DNA of 52,070 nt from IGN2 sp964639955 (GCA_964639955.1 CAZXGJ010000018.1:1-52070), one strand, 5' to 3'. Counted from the first letter of the stretch, positions 26,564 to 36,168 are shown. Translations and numbers: made by a program. Notes: generated by a model from the sequence alone, not told the origin.

Positions 26564-27403
26564 ATGCGCTGGAAGGGAAGAAGACAAAGCTCGAATATTG
26601 AAGACAGACGTGGCAAAACACCGCGGGGAATGGTTGGAGGCGGAATAGGAACAATTATAATAATTCTCGTAATTTATTTTCTTGGCGGCGATCCAACCGG
26701 GCTGCTTAACAACGTGCAGGTTGATAACTCTTCTTCATCTGATTATCAGGGAACTGCCGAAGAAAATGAGCTTGCAGAGTTTGTCTCAGTAGTGCTTGCC
26801 GAAACAGAAGATGTGTGGACTGATTTATTCCGTAAAGATGGTACAAATTATAAATTTCCAAAGCTTGTTCTTTACAATGGAAGCGTTCAGTCTGCTTGTG
26901 GTTTCTCCAGTGCTGCAACCGGTCCTTTCTATTGTCCCGGCGATTATAAACTATACATCGATCTAAGCTTTTACGATGAATTGCAGAGAAAATTTAAAGC
27001 TCCGGGAGATTTTGCAATGGCGTACGTGGTTGCGCACGAAGTCGGGCATCATGTTCAGACTCTGCTTGGAATAAACGAGCAGGTCATGTCTCTTCGTTCA
27101 GGATTAAGCCAGAAAGAATTTAACAAATACCTTGTAAGACTTGAGCTTCAGGCAGATTATCTTGCCGGCGTGTGGGCTCATTATGCCGAAAGGATGAACT
27201 TACTTGAAGAAGGTGATATTCAAGAAGCCTTAAATGCTGCAAGTGCCGTAGGAGATGACCGGATTCAAAAAAGTATTCAGGGTTATGTTGTACCTGAAAG
27301 TTTTACTCACGGCACATCCGAACAAAGAAAAAAATGGTTTTATAAAGGATTTATTAGCGGTAACCTTGATGAAGGAGATACATTCGGCGCAGATAATCTC
27401 TGA
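26564..27403 (+). CDS. ypfJ: Neutral zinc metallopeptidase, YpfJ family
   Basis: The 279 residues start with MRWKGRRQSSNIEDRRG, a hallmark of this family. A single TM segment follows (GTIIIILVIYFLGG). The zinc site is HEVGHH at 158-163, with Glu159 catalytic and the third ligand probably in LELQADYLAGVWAHY. The catalytic domain should face the periplasm. The physiological substrate is not known. GAAGGAAA precedes the ATG at 26564. It stands alone between coaD (divergent) and the propeller lipoprotein. Confidence 0.9.
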   Translation: MRWKGRRQSSNIEDRRGKTPRGMVGGGIGTIIIILVIYFLGGDPTGLLNNVQVDNSSSSDYQGTAEENELAEFVSVVLAETEDVWTDLFRKDGTNYKFPKLVLYNGSVQSACGFSSAATGPFYCPGDYKLYIDLSFYDELQRKFKAPGDFAMAYVVAHEVGHHVQTLLGINEQVMSLRSGLSQKEFNKYLVRLELQADYLAGVWAHYAERMNLLEEGDIQEALNAASAVGDDRIQKSIQGYVVPESFTHGTSEQRKKWFYKGFISGNLDEGDTFGADNL

Positions 27404-27481
27404 TACAAAATTTTATTTACCAAATTAATCCGGGATCTTTGCTTACCGGCGGCTTAAATTAATTTAACGGATAAACAGGAT

Positions 27482-28972
27482 TTAATTTTCCCTTGCGGCA
27501 ATACCGGTTGCAAAACTACCTACGTCTATTACTTTAGCAAGTTCACCTGTTTCAGTTTCGTAAACGCATACAAGTGAAGCCCGTGTAGTTCCCGGAATCT
27601 TGTAATGAGGCTCAAACTCATGAGCCGGATCGTTATTTGCACACGTAACGTACAGATACTTCCCATCAGACGAAAGATCAGCGCCATATAAATGATGAAA
27701 AGCTTCGCTTGTAAATTCTCTGGTAATGCTCCAGCTCTCGCCGTTTTTGGTGATCTCGGTTATTACCGGTTCGTGATGAGATACTGTATAAATTTTATTC
27801 CCGTCTGCAGAAACAGCCGATTGCATAGGGTGGTTCTGAATGGCAATTTCCTGTAATATTTCTTTTGATGATATTCTTACGCAAAGCATTGTGCTCGATG
27901 TTCTGCAGTTTACGTACAGATAGTTATCATCGGGTGAAACGTAAAGGTGCATTGGCTCATAAGTCTTATCATTTGGTAATACTATATCGTCTTCGAGCAC
28001 TTCCAGCGAAGCTACATCAACAATATGTATTCTGTCTTTGGTCATATTACCTACAAAAAGTTTTTCATCATTGTGTGTAAGCCAAATTGCATGTGGCAGC
28101 CCTGTTACAGGCAAACTTATTTCTTTTTTGATTGACATTGTTTCCGTATCAATTGCATAAATTACTGTATAAATACCCGGTGCGGTTGATGAACGTGATA
28201 CGAAAGCAGTTTTGCCGTCATTGGTTATCTGAATCATACCGGCATATTCAATGCCTTCAACCTGTCCGGCAATCTGGTTTGTGGACGCATCAATTTTTAA
28301 AAATCTTCCGGATGCAATTAATGTAATGTAATAATAGCCGTTTTTTAACTGCACATTATGTGGTGCATCTGTAAGCGTAGGAATAAGATCGACATTAATT
28401 ATTCTTGATACAACTTTGTACTCTGCATCAATTTCAAAAATTTCATCGGAACCCTGGTTACAAACGAATACCTTTTCACTGTTACTGTAAGGAATATTCC
28501 CGTTAAAATCTCTTGCACCGTTATTTATCCATTCTTCAATAACATTTATCTGCGATTGGGATAACGGTGATCTTTGGTAGGGCATCCGCTGGTTCTGGTC
28601 TTCAATGTTTCCTGTCAATAGATTATAGATGAGACTTTTTTCTGCATTAAAAGGCACTATAGGACTGCCTCCGTAAACACCATCATCATGCAGTACAGAG
28701 CTAAATTTGCCATGACCATGCCCGAGAGGTCTGCCGCTTGAACCCTTAATGAGTTCAGAATATTTTGTAAGATTCAGGTTATGCTGCGGCTCCGAATCAC
28801 CATGGCATTCGGCTTCAGCACAATTTTCAGCAAATATTTCCGCAACGGATTTTGATTCAAAACCGTTATTAGTTTCATCAACAACAGGAACTATAATGTT
28901 TTCTTCACCGCAGGAGAAAAAAAACAGAAATGCAATCGCAATAAGGATAAATGATATTAGTACTCTGAGCAT
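27482..28972 (-). CDS. Lipoprotein with CX4CH haem-like domain and YncE-type beta-propeller
   Basis: The signal ends at LFFFSCGEEN (Cys21). Residues 42-150 look like a cytochrome-c-type domain: IFAENCAEAECHG holds CX4CH (Cys51, Cys56, His57) instead of CXXCH, and VIEEWINNGARDFNG is a typical closing helix. CX4CH versions are common in surface proteins of this group; whether they carry covalent haem is uncertain. From about residue 165 repeats such as KVFVCNQGSDEIFEID, KLFVGNMTKDRIHIVD and YLYVNCRTSSTMLCV mark a YncE/NHL-like seven-bladed propeller. It is 10 bases downstream of the choice-of-anchor-B pair on the same strand, so probably in one transcript. Confidence 0.75.
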   Translation of the reverse strand: MLRVLISFILIAIAFLFFFSCGEENIIVPVVDETNNGFESKSVAEIFAENCAEAECHGDSEPQHNLNLTKYSELIKGSSGRPLGHGHGKFSSVLHDDGVYGGSPIVPFNAEKSLIYNLLTGNIEDQNQRMPYQRSPLSQSQINVIEEWINNGARDFNGNIPYSNSEKVFVCNQGSDEIFEIDAEYKVVSRIINVDLIPTLTDAPHNVQLKNGYYYITLIASGRFLKIDASTNQIAGQVEGIEYAGMIQITNDGKTAFVSRSSTAPGIYTVIYAIDTETMSIKKEISLPVTGLPHAIWLTHNDEKLFVGNMTKDRIHIVDVASLEVLEDDIVLPNDKTYEPMHLYVSPDDNYLYVNCRTSSTMLCVRISSKEILQEIAIQNHPMQSAVSADGNKIYTVSHHEPVITEITKNGESWSITREFTSEAFHHLYGADLSSDGKYLYVTCANNDPAHEFEPHYKIPGTTRASLVCVYETETGELAKVIDVGSFATGIAAREN

Positions 28973-28982
28973 ATTTTTATCC

Positions 28983-30581
28983 TTAATTTAGTAACGTCAT
29001 TTTTATTGATAGGTTCAAACCGTCAGCACGCAGATTTGCTATGTATATTCCTGCCGGAAGATTCCGCGCTGTGAATTCTCTTTCATATTCTCCCGCCATC
29101 ATTCTTTCGTTTATGAGTTCTGCAACTTTTTCTCCGAGCAAATTATAAATTGAAAGATTTACAAAATTATCCGCCGGTAAAGTAAAATTAATTTTAGTAG
29201 ATGGGTTAAACGGGTTAGGGTAGTTTTGCTCCAGTGAAAACCTGTTAACCAAATTTACTTCTGCTTTAATAACATCAGAATAATTAAAGCTACCATCAAA
29301 ATCTATTTGCTTAAGTCTGTACTCGTAGGAACCGTTCTCAAGGTTATTATCTGTAAATGAATATTGATGCGGTTGGGTAGTGGTTCCGAAACCGCTTACA
29401 AATCCAATGGAGCGAAACTCATTTTGAAATTTTCTTTCGATTTCAAAACCTGTATTATTTTTTTCGGTTGATGTTCCCCATTTAAGTGTAACTGAATTTT
29501 CGGTTACATCAGCAGTAAATGAAGTCAGCTCTACCGGCACGATGCCGTCAAAGTGAAGAACATATAAGCCAGTTGAAATATCCGAGATGAGTGTATTCCC
29601 TGATGGAAGATAAGGGTAGCAGCCCCAGGCTCCGTCATAATTACCGCTGTTGTTTTGGGGATAGGTATCATATTGTCCGTCAAGCTGCGGATTGGTTGGA
29701 TCCGAAACGTCAAGAACAACATAACCGGAAGTGTAATAAGCAATATGTGCGTAGTTGCCTCTTATAAAAAGATTATGAACTATTGAATTACCGGTGGGCA
29801 TTTCCCAGCTTGATACTGCCAGATCCCAGGTGCTTCTGTCAGCTAAATCCCAGACTGTAATATCCTTGACATTAAATTCTTCGCAGCCGACAAAATAACG
29901 CTTGTTCTCGGTCATCCATCCGCTGTGAGCATATATGCCCGGTAAAGTTGCACTCATACTGATTAATTGCGGATTGGATTTGTTGGAAATATTTATCAGG
30001 TGATATTGTTCTGAGGAACCGGCACAAGCTACAATAGTATCGTTCCATACATATACATCGTGAACATAACCGCTGCCTGTGTAATACGCAGTTCGGGTAG
30101 GATTAGTCGGATTGCTTAAATCTATTATATGAATGCCACCACCACCTTCTGTACCAACTGCATAAGCGAAGCCGTCGTCAATAAAAATATTATGGGATCT
30201 TTGAAACCAGTTAGTAATCTGATTCACAAGTGTAGCAGTTGCCGGAAGCTGTGAGAGGTCTATTATCTGAAGTCCGTCACTGGTAAAGTCGGAAACAACA
30301 TAAGCATAATTACCATGAGTTTTTATATCTCGCCAAACTGAAGTTGAACCGGGTATGAATGCTATCTCAACAGGATTAACAGGGTTGGTTACATTAATAA
30401 TGGAAGTTCCATTCTGTACACCAAGCAATGCATATTCATTGCCAAAGGCATCAACATACCCCCAGATATCATTGTATCCGACTGAAGGATATTGGTTAAG
30501 ATTGCTAAGAAATGTTACATTTGTCTGAGCAAAAACCTGTAGTAAAACTACAAACCAGAGTGTTAATATTATCCGGATCAT
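28983..30581 (-). CDS. Choice-of-anchor B family protein with type IX sorting domain (copy 1)
   Basis: After a signal peptide (IILTLWFVVLLQVFAQ) the 532-residue protein has the choice-of-anchor-B pattern: NDIWGYVDAFGNEYALLG, GTSIINVTNPVNPVEIAFIP, DLSNPTNPTRTAYY and HDVYVWND, which are LVIVD-like propeller repeats. The linker is ELTSFTADV with WGTSTEKNNTGFEIERK. The sorting domain begins at NYPNPFNP (residue 453) and ends KMTLLN, slightly off the usual LLK. It shares most of its propeller with the next gene (30591-31934), with nine bases between them, so the pair is a tandem duplication. AAAAGGAAAAT precedes the ATG. Role unknown. Confidence 0.88.
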   Translation of the reverse strand: MIRIILTLWFVVLLQVFAQTNVTFLSNLNQYPSVGYNDIWGYVDAFGNEYALLGVQNGTSIINVTNPVNPVEIAFIPGSTSVWRDIKTHGNYAYVVSDFTSDGLQIIDLSQLPATATLVNQITNWFQRSHNIFIDDGFAYAVGTEGGGGIHIIDLSNPTNPTRTAYYTGSGYVHDVYVWNDTIVACAGSSEQYHLINISNKSNPQLISMSATLPGIYAHSGWMTENKRYFVGCEEFNVKDITVWDLADRSTWDLAVSSWEMPTGNSIVHNLFIRGNYAHIAYYTSGYVVLDVSDPTNPQLDGQYDTYPQNNSGNYDGAWGCYPYLPSGNTLISDISTGLYVLHFDGIVPVELTSFTADVTENSVTLKWGTSTEKNNTGFEIERKFQNEFRSIGFVSGFGTTTQPHQYSFTDNNLENGSYEYRLKQIDFDGSFNYSDVIKAEVNLVNRFSLEQNYPNPFNPSTKINFTLPADNFVNLSIYNLLGEKVAELINERMMAGEYEREFTARNLPAGIYIANLRADGLNLSIKMTLLN

Positions 30582-30590
30582 ATTTTCCTT

Positions 30591-31934
30591 TTATTTTGTT
30601 AAACTCATTTTGATAAATGCCGATTTGCTTCCGGAAGTTAATCGTGCAATGTAAATTCCCGACGGCAGACCGGAAGCATTAAATTCAACTTCATGCTCAC
30701 CTGTTGAAATTATATCGTTAAAAAGCGTAGCTACATTTTGACCTAGCAGGTTGTAAACTGAGAGGCTTGCAATGCCTGATCTTTCAATAAAGAATTTAAT
30801 ATTAGTAGAAGGATTAAACGGGTTTGGATAATTTTGCTCTAATATGAAATTCGCAGGGATATTTTTTGTGTTATCAACCCCGGTTACAGGCGGATTAAAC
30901 CTGCAAACATAAAGTCCGTTTTGCATATCTGAAACAACAGTAATACCCGATGGAAGGTATGGATAAACACCCCAGGATCCAACATAATTTCCAAAACTTC
31001 CTCCGGGATTAGTATCGTACTGTCCGGCAAACACAGGATTTTCGGGGTCAGAAATATCTATAACAACATATCCGTCTTCGTAATAAGAAACATGAACATA
31101 ATCGCCCAGTACAAACGGGTTATGAACAGGAGAATTTGTTGTTGTTTGCCAGCTATCAACAACCAGATCCCATGTTGAACGATCTTGCAGATCCCAGATG
31201 GTTATATCCCTGACATTAAATTCTTCACACGCCACGAAATATCTCTTATCTTCAGTAAGCCAGCCGCTGTGTGCATAAATACCCGGCAGCGCAGCGCTCA
31301 TACTTATTAAATGAGGATTAGATTTATTCAAAACGCTCACTACATCATAAGTATTATTTGAAGAAGCGTATGCGGTGTCATTCCAGACGTAAACATCGTG
31401 TATATATCCGCTTGCAGAATAATAAGCAGTTTGAACAGGATTTGTTGGGTTGGCTAAATTGAGAATATGCATTCCCCCCGAGCTTGTACCCACTACATAA
31501 GCATAACCATCCGCAATAAACATATTATGTGCGGAAGTAAAAGTTGCGTTGTAAGTACCAACCAGCGAGGCACTGCTCGGAAGATTCGACAGGTCAACTA
31601 TCTGCATACCCGAACCCTGACCTGTTCCTTCGCAAACTATGTATGCATAATTAAGATGAGTTTTTATATCACGCCATTCGTATGGCGGTGCTAACGGACC
31701 GGGAATAAAAGCGACTTCAACAGGGTTGGAAGGATTAGTAACATCGATTATCGAAGTTCCTCCCGTAGAACCTAAGAGTGCATACTCCCTTCCGTTTGCA
31801 GCATATCCCCAGATATCTGAATAAGGATCATTCGGATGAGGATTCAACGTTCCGAGCAAATCAATATTCTGGCAAAGGATATCAGCAGAAAAGAAAATGC
31901 AGATGAGGTAACAAAGTGTTATTACTTTATTCAT
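30591..31934 (-). CDS. Choice-of-anchor B family protein with type IX sorting domain (copy 2)
   Basis: The 447-residue protein has a signal peptide (LCYLICIFFSADILCQ) and the same propeller as its neighbour, including YSDIWGYAANGREYALLG, GTSIIDVTNPSNPVEVAFIPG, GIYAHSGWLTEDKRYFV and EEFNVRDITIWDLQDRSTWD. It lacks the fibronectin-like linker of copy 1 and passes through PPVTGVDN directly to NYPNPFNP (residue 368), ending KMSLTK. So the two copies share the propeller but have different anchoring stalks. It is upstream of copy 1 in what looks like a run of minus-strand surface-protein genes (34086 to 27482). Confidence 0.88.
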   Translation of the reverse strand: MNKVITLCYLICIFFSADILCQNIDLLGTLNPHPNDPYSDIWGYAANGREYALLGSTGGTSIIDVTNPSNPVEVAFIPGPLAPPYEWRDIKTHLNYAYIVCEGTGQGSGMQIVDLSNLPSSASLVGTYNATFTSAHNMFIADGYAYVVGTSSGGMHILNLANPTNPVQTAYYSASGYIHDVYVWNDTAYASSNNTYDVVSVLNKSNPHLISMSAALPGIYAHSGWLTEDKRYFVACEEFNVRDITIWDLQDRSTWDLVVDSWQTTTNSPVHNPFVLGDYVHVSYYEDGYVVIDISDPENPVFAGQYDTNPGGSFGNYVGSWGVYPYLPSGITVVSDMQNGLYVCRFNPPVTGVDNTKNIPANFILEQNYPNPFNPSTNIKFFIERSGIASLSVYNLLGQNVATLFNDIISTGEHEVEFNASGLPSGIYIARLTSGSKSAFIKMSLTK

Positions 31935-31959
31935 TGCTTACGATATTTTGTTTTTTAAT

Positions 31960-34086
31960 TTACTTAAGAAGAGATATTTTAATTGCGGTGTGGTAGCTGC
32001 GGGTTCTTGCCACGATAAGGTAAACTCCGGTAGGAAGCTCTGCCCCAATTTCATTTCTGCCGTCCCAGAAAAATTTATTGCTGCCGGAATATAGAAAGCC
32101 ATCGTAGAGAGATTTTACCTTTTCGCCAAGAATATTAAACACTTCTATTTTAATCTTCCCGTCTGTGTTAGTTTCTACAATAACGCTGCAGTCGGAGTTA
32201 AACGGATTGGGAAAAGAGTGTAGAGAGAAATCTGCAATGGGCTTTATTTCCCAATCAGCAACTTTTGATATTTCTGTATTGATGTAAAGATATAAACCTC
32301 CCTTTACATTTCCAAGAAGTAAATCAGGGTCTGAATCGTTGTCAACATCAGCGAAGCAGGGTGCGGTGTTTCCCCCAAATCTGTTATCAATAAATAGATC
32401 TGTAATCAGATTCCATTGTGGAAAAAGATTGCTTCCTTCATTTTTCCAGTAATAAAATTTGCCATCCCGGCTTCCGGAAAATAAGTCAATTCTGTTATCC
32501 TTATCATAATCAAGTAAAACCGGTGTACTATTATCTCCCACATCGAGTAAAACTGAACCATTAGCAAAGTAAAATGTATCTCTCCGGAATGAGTAGCTTT
32601 GCGGGCTGCCTGTGTTAATGTAAAAAAATAATTTTCCGTTGAATGCGCCCGCAGCAAGGTCCAGATCCTGATCGCTATCAACATCAATTAAAAACGGTGA
32701 AACTGATGTTCCGAGATCAATCACTTCTCCATCTTTATTTTCTAAAGTGTCGGCAAATGTAAAATTTGGCGATACAGCTGAACCGGAATTAATGTATAAA
32801 TCTATTTGCCCGTTTAATTTACCGACAAGCAGATCGTAGTCGCCGTCGCTGTCCAGATCACCAAAAGCCGGTACCGAACTCAGATCATTTTCAATACTAA
32901 AAAAAGATGAATCCATATATAAAAATGAAGGGTTGCTGTTAGTTCCTGTATTTTCAAGAAAATGAATAGTTCCGGTGGGATTATTCAGAGAACCGAGAAA
33001 TAAATCCGGGTCATTATCGTTATCTATATCTGCAAAAACGGGAGAACTGTTATTTCCCACATCAAGTGTCTTTAAATAATCCTGAGTGATGAGATGATGA
33101 TTGGCTGATGAAGAATTACCCTGATTTTCATAATATAGTAGTGATTGAGGAACTGTCGGGTCGTAAAGTACCGAGACAAATAAATCGTAATCACCATCAT
33201 TATCGATATCTGCCAGCCTCGGCATATTAAAGCCGCTTGTGTTAACACTATCCGGATTTATCGGATAAACATTTGAAACAAGTTTCATATCCGGATTGGC
33301 TCTTGTGCCCTGGTTTTCAATAAAATATAAACTGTTGCTAAAAAAATCTCCCCAGAACAAATCGAGATCAGTATCGCTGTCAATATCAGCAAAATCTATA
33401 GAGCTTGCGCCGTGTCTTTGGCTTCCAGAAAGAGTGCCTATGATGACAAGATTCTGCCAGAGGTTTGTTATAAACTTAAGGTTGAACTGCTGGGGCGTAC
33501 CGATGTTTTCGTAGAAAGTTAATGTGCCAGCCGAATTGCCGGTTATAAAATCGAAGTCTGCGTCCGCATCTATGTCCACAAAGATCGGGTTGCTGCCAAA
33601 CTCGCTGTATATTGGCTGTCCTTCATTGTCTAAAACGGTATCCTGCGCTAAACTGAAAGAAGGATTGGCAGAATTCCCATCATTCTGGTAGAAAGAAATC
33701 TTATCTCCGTTTCCTGTGAAGTAATCAAAATCGTTGTCTGAATCAATATCCGTAAAATAAAACCAATCTGATAAAAACAACCCACCGGGTAAATTCAATT
33801 GAAAATTAAAATCCGGATTATACTTAGGACCATTATTTTTGAACCATCCGAATGTCTGATCGCTGTCTAAAAAAACAATATCAGCATCTTCATCTCCATC
33901 GAGGTCAATAAACTGGTGTTCAATATTGTTATGACCGCCGGAAAAGGTATTTTTTATCAGGCCGCCTCCGTCGTAAACAGGAATTAAATCCAATTTTCTT
34001 ACGAACTCAGCTTGTGGGTAAATACCTGCTGCAAAGAAAATGAGCAGAAAATAAGCAAGTATTAATTTGAAATTTCGTAGAGGCAA
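31960..34086 (-). CDS. Secreted VCBS/FG-GAP repeat protein with C-terminal sorting domain
   Basis: The 708 residues start with a signal peptide (FKLILAYFLLIFFAAGIYPQ) and hold about ten DxDxDxDxD calcium loops (DLDGDEDADIVF, DIDSDNDFDYF, DIDADADFDF, DIDNDGDYDLF, DVDNDSDPDLLL) of FG-GAP/VCBS blades. The C-terminal domain has HSFPNPFNSDC, a variant of NYPNPFNP, and ends IKISLLK. The only plausible start near the signal peptide is a TTG at 34086, which lies inside the 3' end of rsmD and overlaps it by 25 bases, so translation may be coupled. Likely exported to the surface and calcium-bound; ligand unknown. Confidence 0.82.
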   Translation of the reverse strand: MPLRNFKLILAYFLLIFFAAGIYPQAEFVRKLDLIPVYDGGGLIKNTFSGGHNNIEHQFIDLDGDEDADIVFLDSDQTFGWFKNNGPKYNPDFNFQLNLPGGLFLSDWFYFTDIDSDNDFDYFTGNGDKISFYQNDGNSANPSFSLAQDTVLDNEGQPIYSEFGSNPIFVDIDADADFDFITGNSAGTLTFYENIGTPQQFNLKFITNLWQNLVIIGTLSGSQRHGASSIDFADIDSDTDLDLFWGDFFSNSLYFIENQGTRANPDMKLVSNVYPINPDSVNTSGFNMPRLADIDNDGDYDLFVSVLYDPTVPQSLLYYENQGNSSSANHHLITQDYLKTLDVGNNSSPVFADIDNDNDPDLFLGSLNNPTGTIHFLENTGTNSNPSFLYMDSSFFSIENDLSSVPAFGDLDSDGDYDLLVGKLNGQIDLYINSGSAVSPNFTFADTLENKDGEVIDLGTSVSPFLIDVDSDQDLDLAAGAFNGKLFFYINTGSPQSYSFRRDTFYFANGSVLLDVGDNSTPVLLDYDKDNRIDLFSGSRDGKFYYWKNEGSNLFPQWNLITDLFIDNRFGGNTAPCFADVDNDSDPDLLLGNVKGGLYLYINTEISKVADWEIKPIADFSLHSFPNPFNSDCSVIVETNTDGKIKIEVFNILGEKVKSLYDGFLYSGSNKFFWDGRNEIGAELPTGVYLIVARTRSYHTAIKISLLK

Positions 34087-34613
34087 TTATCACCTATAAT
34101 TTTGAACGGCTCTGTATTAAAGTTTTCAATATCCTTTGCTTTTGTCTGAATTGATCTCTCGATAATCATAAAAGACTGGTCTGAAAGGATTTTATTACTT
34201 AAAACATTCTCAACTACCTGGTAAATATCATTCTTAAAGAATGGTGGATCAGCCAGAATCAAATCATATCTGCTATTGTTGTTAGCAGTTACAAATTGTA
34301 AAACGCTCATTTTAAAAACAACGCAATTCTTTTCAGCATTTAATAATAAAATATTTTGCTCGAGCTGTTTGCTGATAAGAGAATCCTGTTCTACAAAGTG
34401 AATGATGCCGGCACCTCTGCTAAGACATTCCAGACCGAGTGAACCTGAACCGGCATATAAATCGAGTACCTTAATATTTTCGAAGTCGATCCTGTTGTTG
34501 AGGATATTAAATAACGTTTCGCGGACGCGGTCGGTAGTTGGTCTTACAAGTTCCGATTTCGGAACGAGGATTCTTCTGCCTTTAAATGCACCCGAAATAA
34601 TTCTCAGTTTCAT
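34062..34613 (-). CDS. rsmD: 16S rRNA (guanine966-N2)-methyltransferase
   Basis: The 183-residue SAM enzyme methylates N2 of G966 in the small rRNA. The N-terminus RIISGAFKGRRI and RPTTDRVRETLFNIL are diagnostic. Motif I is DLYAGSGSLG (51-60), and the catalytic motif is ADPPF (DPPF at 122-125). The start is the ATG at 34613, and its last 25 bases overlap the secreted-protein gene. It is the last housekeeping gene before the surface-protein block. Cytosolic. Confidence 0.94.
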   Translation of the reverse strand: MKLRIISGAFKGRRILVPKSELVRPTTDRVRETLFNILNNRIDFENIKVLDLYAGSGSLGLECLSRGAGIIHFVEQDSLISKQLEQNILLLNAEKNCVVFKMSVLQFVTANNNSRYDLILADPPFFKNDIYQVVENVLSNKILSDQSFMIIERSIQTKAKDIENFNTEPFKIIGDNCLYEISN

Positions 34614-34641
34614 ATGAAAAAGATAACAAGAAAAGTGATGA

Positions 34642-35568
34642 TTACGCTAAGCGAAAAGCAATACCGGCTGCGGAAGTAAAAGAACCGTATTTCTCTTTAA
34701 TCAGGTAATTATTTTCCAACTCGGGTATAACACGAATGTTAGTGAATGGGTTAAGCTGCCTGAATTTTTGTCCGGTGGTTAATCTTATCTGCGAAATAAA
34801 TTCTGCTGAAACATCCTCACCAGATATAAATGCATCATTTAATAAACCGGATTTAATTGATTTAAATCTTGCAGAGTCTAATGCTTCGACAACATTATCC
34901 GCCGTGTTTTTATTTTCAATTCTAGGGTAAACTCTGGAATGTGCAGGGCTGCCATTAAGATTTGCAATAACCGAGAAAGTCTTTTCCGAAAGATATACAT
35001 TCAGCACATAGCCTTCCGAAAACGGATGAATGATTGAATTGATGAGGTTGTTGGCTGAAAACATGGAACAATCTACATACCTTAAAGAAAGCGAATTTTT
35101 TGTGCAAAAATCTTTTATAAGTGTAAGATATTTTTTCTCCACAGCAACCACAAGCGCAGTACTTTTTGTATTAAGCGTATTTTTCCCGGTTTCAAAATAT
35201 TGCAGCACTATTTCTTCGGGGGAAATAAACGGGAACAACAATGAAAATTCCCAATTAAATTCCTGGATTAGATCCTGGTAAAGAAGAGAATTATCGAAGG
35301 GTAATTCTGCAATTAAGAAAATTTCCTGGGGAAGTGAGAACGAAACGTTAGTGCTTTTAATTTTTTTTATGATGTTTATCCTGTCAAAAGCACTTTGAAG
35401 CCGCGCAGCAATTAATGTTATCTTATGCTGTTCAAAGTTTAATGGCTCATCAAACAGCGATTCATTTATATTTATAATCTGGTAATTTGTGCCTTCTTTA
35501 GCAACTTCGAGCAATTGTAGTTTTGATAATGAAATACTTATACCGGCATGGCTTGTAATTTCATTCAT
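34642..35568 (-). CDS. PilM/FtsA-like actin-fold protein (tentative)
   Basis: The 308 residues have no signal or TM segment. The overall pattern suggests an actin-fold ATPase of the PilM type: an N-terminal AGISISLSKLQLLEV strand pair, a central FSLLFPFISPEEIVLQYFE region, ALVVAVEKKYL, and a C-terminal FTSAAGIAFRLA end, where PilM proteins have a similar A-x-G-x-A-x-R motif. Phosphate-binding motifs are not clear, so this is a fold-level guess. It lies ten bases downstream of a single-pass membrane protein gene (35579), as PilM commonly neighbours PilN-like proteins. Confidence 0.5.
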   Translation of the reverse strand: MNEITSHAGISISLSKLQLLEVAKEGTNYQIININESLFDEPLNFEQHKITLIAARLQSAFDRINIIKKIKSTNVSFSLPQEIFLIAELPFDNSLLYQDLIQEFNWEFSLLFPFISPEEIVLQYFETGKNTLNTKSTALVVAVEKKYLTLIKDFCTKNSLSLRYVDCSMFSANNLINSIIHPFSEGYVLNVYLSEKTFSVIANLNGSPAHSRVYPRIENKNTADNVVEALDSARFKSIKSGLLNDAFISGEDVSAEFISQIRLTTGQKFRQLNPFTNIRVIPELENNYLIKEKYGSFTSAAGIAFRLA

Positions 35569-35578
35569 TCAATTGCCG

Positions 35579-36139
35579 TTACTCCCAGGATGCCGTATTT
35601 TTTAGTGCATCGTTTTCCAGCGAACCGATAGTTCCATAACCATCAGGGTCTTCAAGAAAATATCGTGAACCAAAAATCGTAGTAGTATCCACCCTGACAA
35701 CGGCGCCTCTTCTGTTAACAGTTGTATCTACCGAAATCGATGTATCTATCTTAAGTATATACATAGAATGGCTTCTGGGTGAGTACATTAAACTATCCGG
35801 AGTAAATTCGCCGTGCGAAAGCGGGTTGAAAGGATTAGCAGGTTTCATGGTCAAAGAATCGAAGGCATTTACAACACTATCCACAAAAGAATCTGTTTTA
35901 ATAAATTTAATCAGCTCAGCAAGTTTATCGGTATATGAACCATGTTTCTTCTGCCAAAGAATCTGCGCTTCTTTAATGTTATCCATCCTCAGTCTCGATT
36001 CTGTTTTGTAAAACCGTTCTTCAGCCACAATTTCTTTCGGATCGATAATAGCTACTTTTATAAGAATTATACTGAGAATTGTTATAACAGCATAAAGAAT
36101 AATGTGAATATAAACAGGATCACCGGAATCAGATTTCAT
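35579..36139 (-). CDS. Single-pass membrane protein of unknown function
   Basis: The 186 residues start with a short cytoplasmic tail and one TM helix (YIHIILYAVITILSIILIKVA). A soluble part follows with a helix (RMDNIKEAQILWQKKHGSYTDKLAELIKFI), then a beta-rich region with DTSISVDTTVNRRG. The N-terminal helix plus a small globular part is reminiscent of PilN-like or pseudopilin-like assembly proteins, but no prepilin cleavage motif is visible. GGAGG precedes the ATG at 36139. It probably works with the PilM-like protein just downstream; this is inference. Confidence 0.6.
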   Translation of the reverse strand: MKSDSGDPVYIHIILYAVITILSIILIKVAIIDPKEIVAEERFYKTESRLRMDNIKEAQILWQKKHGSYTDKLAELIKFIKTDSFVDSVVNAFDSLTMKPANPFNPLSHGEFTPDSLMYSPRSHSMYILKIDTSISVDTTVNRRGAVVRVDTTTIFGSRYFLEDPDGYGTIGSLENDALKNTASWE

Positions 36140-36168
36140 TAGGCCTCCAGGAAAATTTAATAGTTTGG

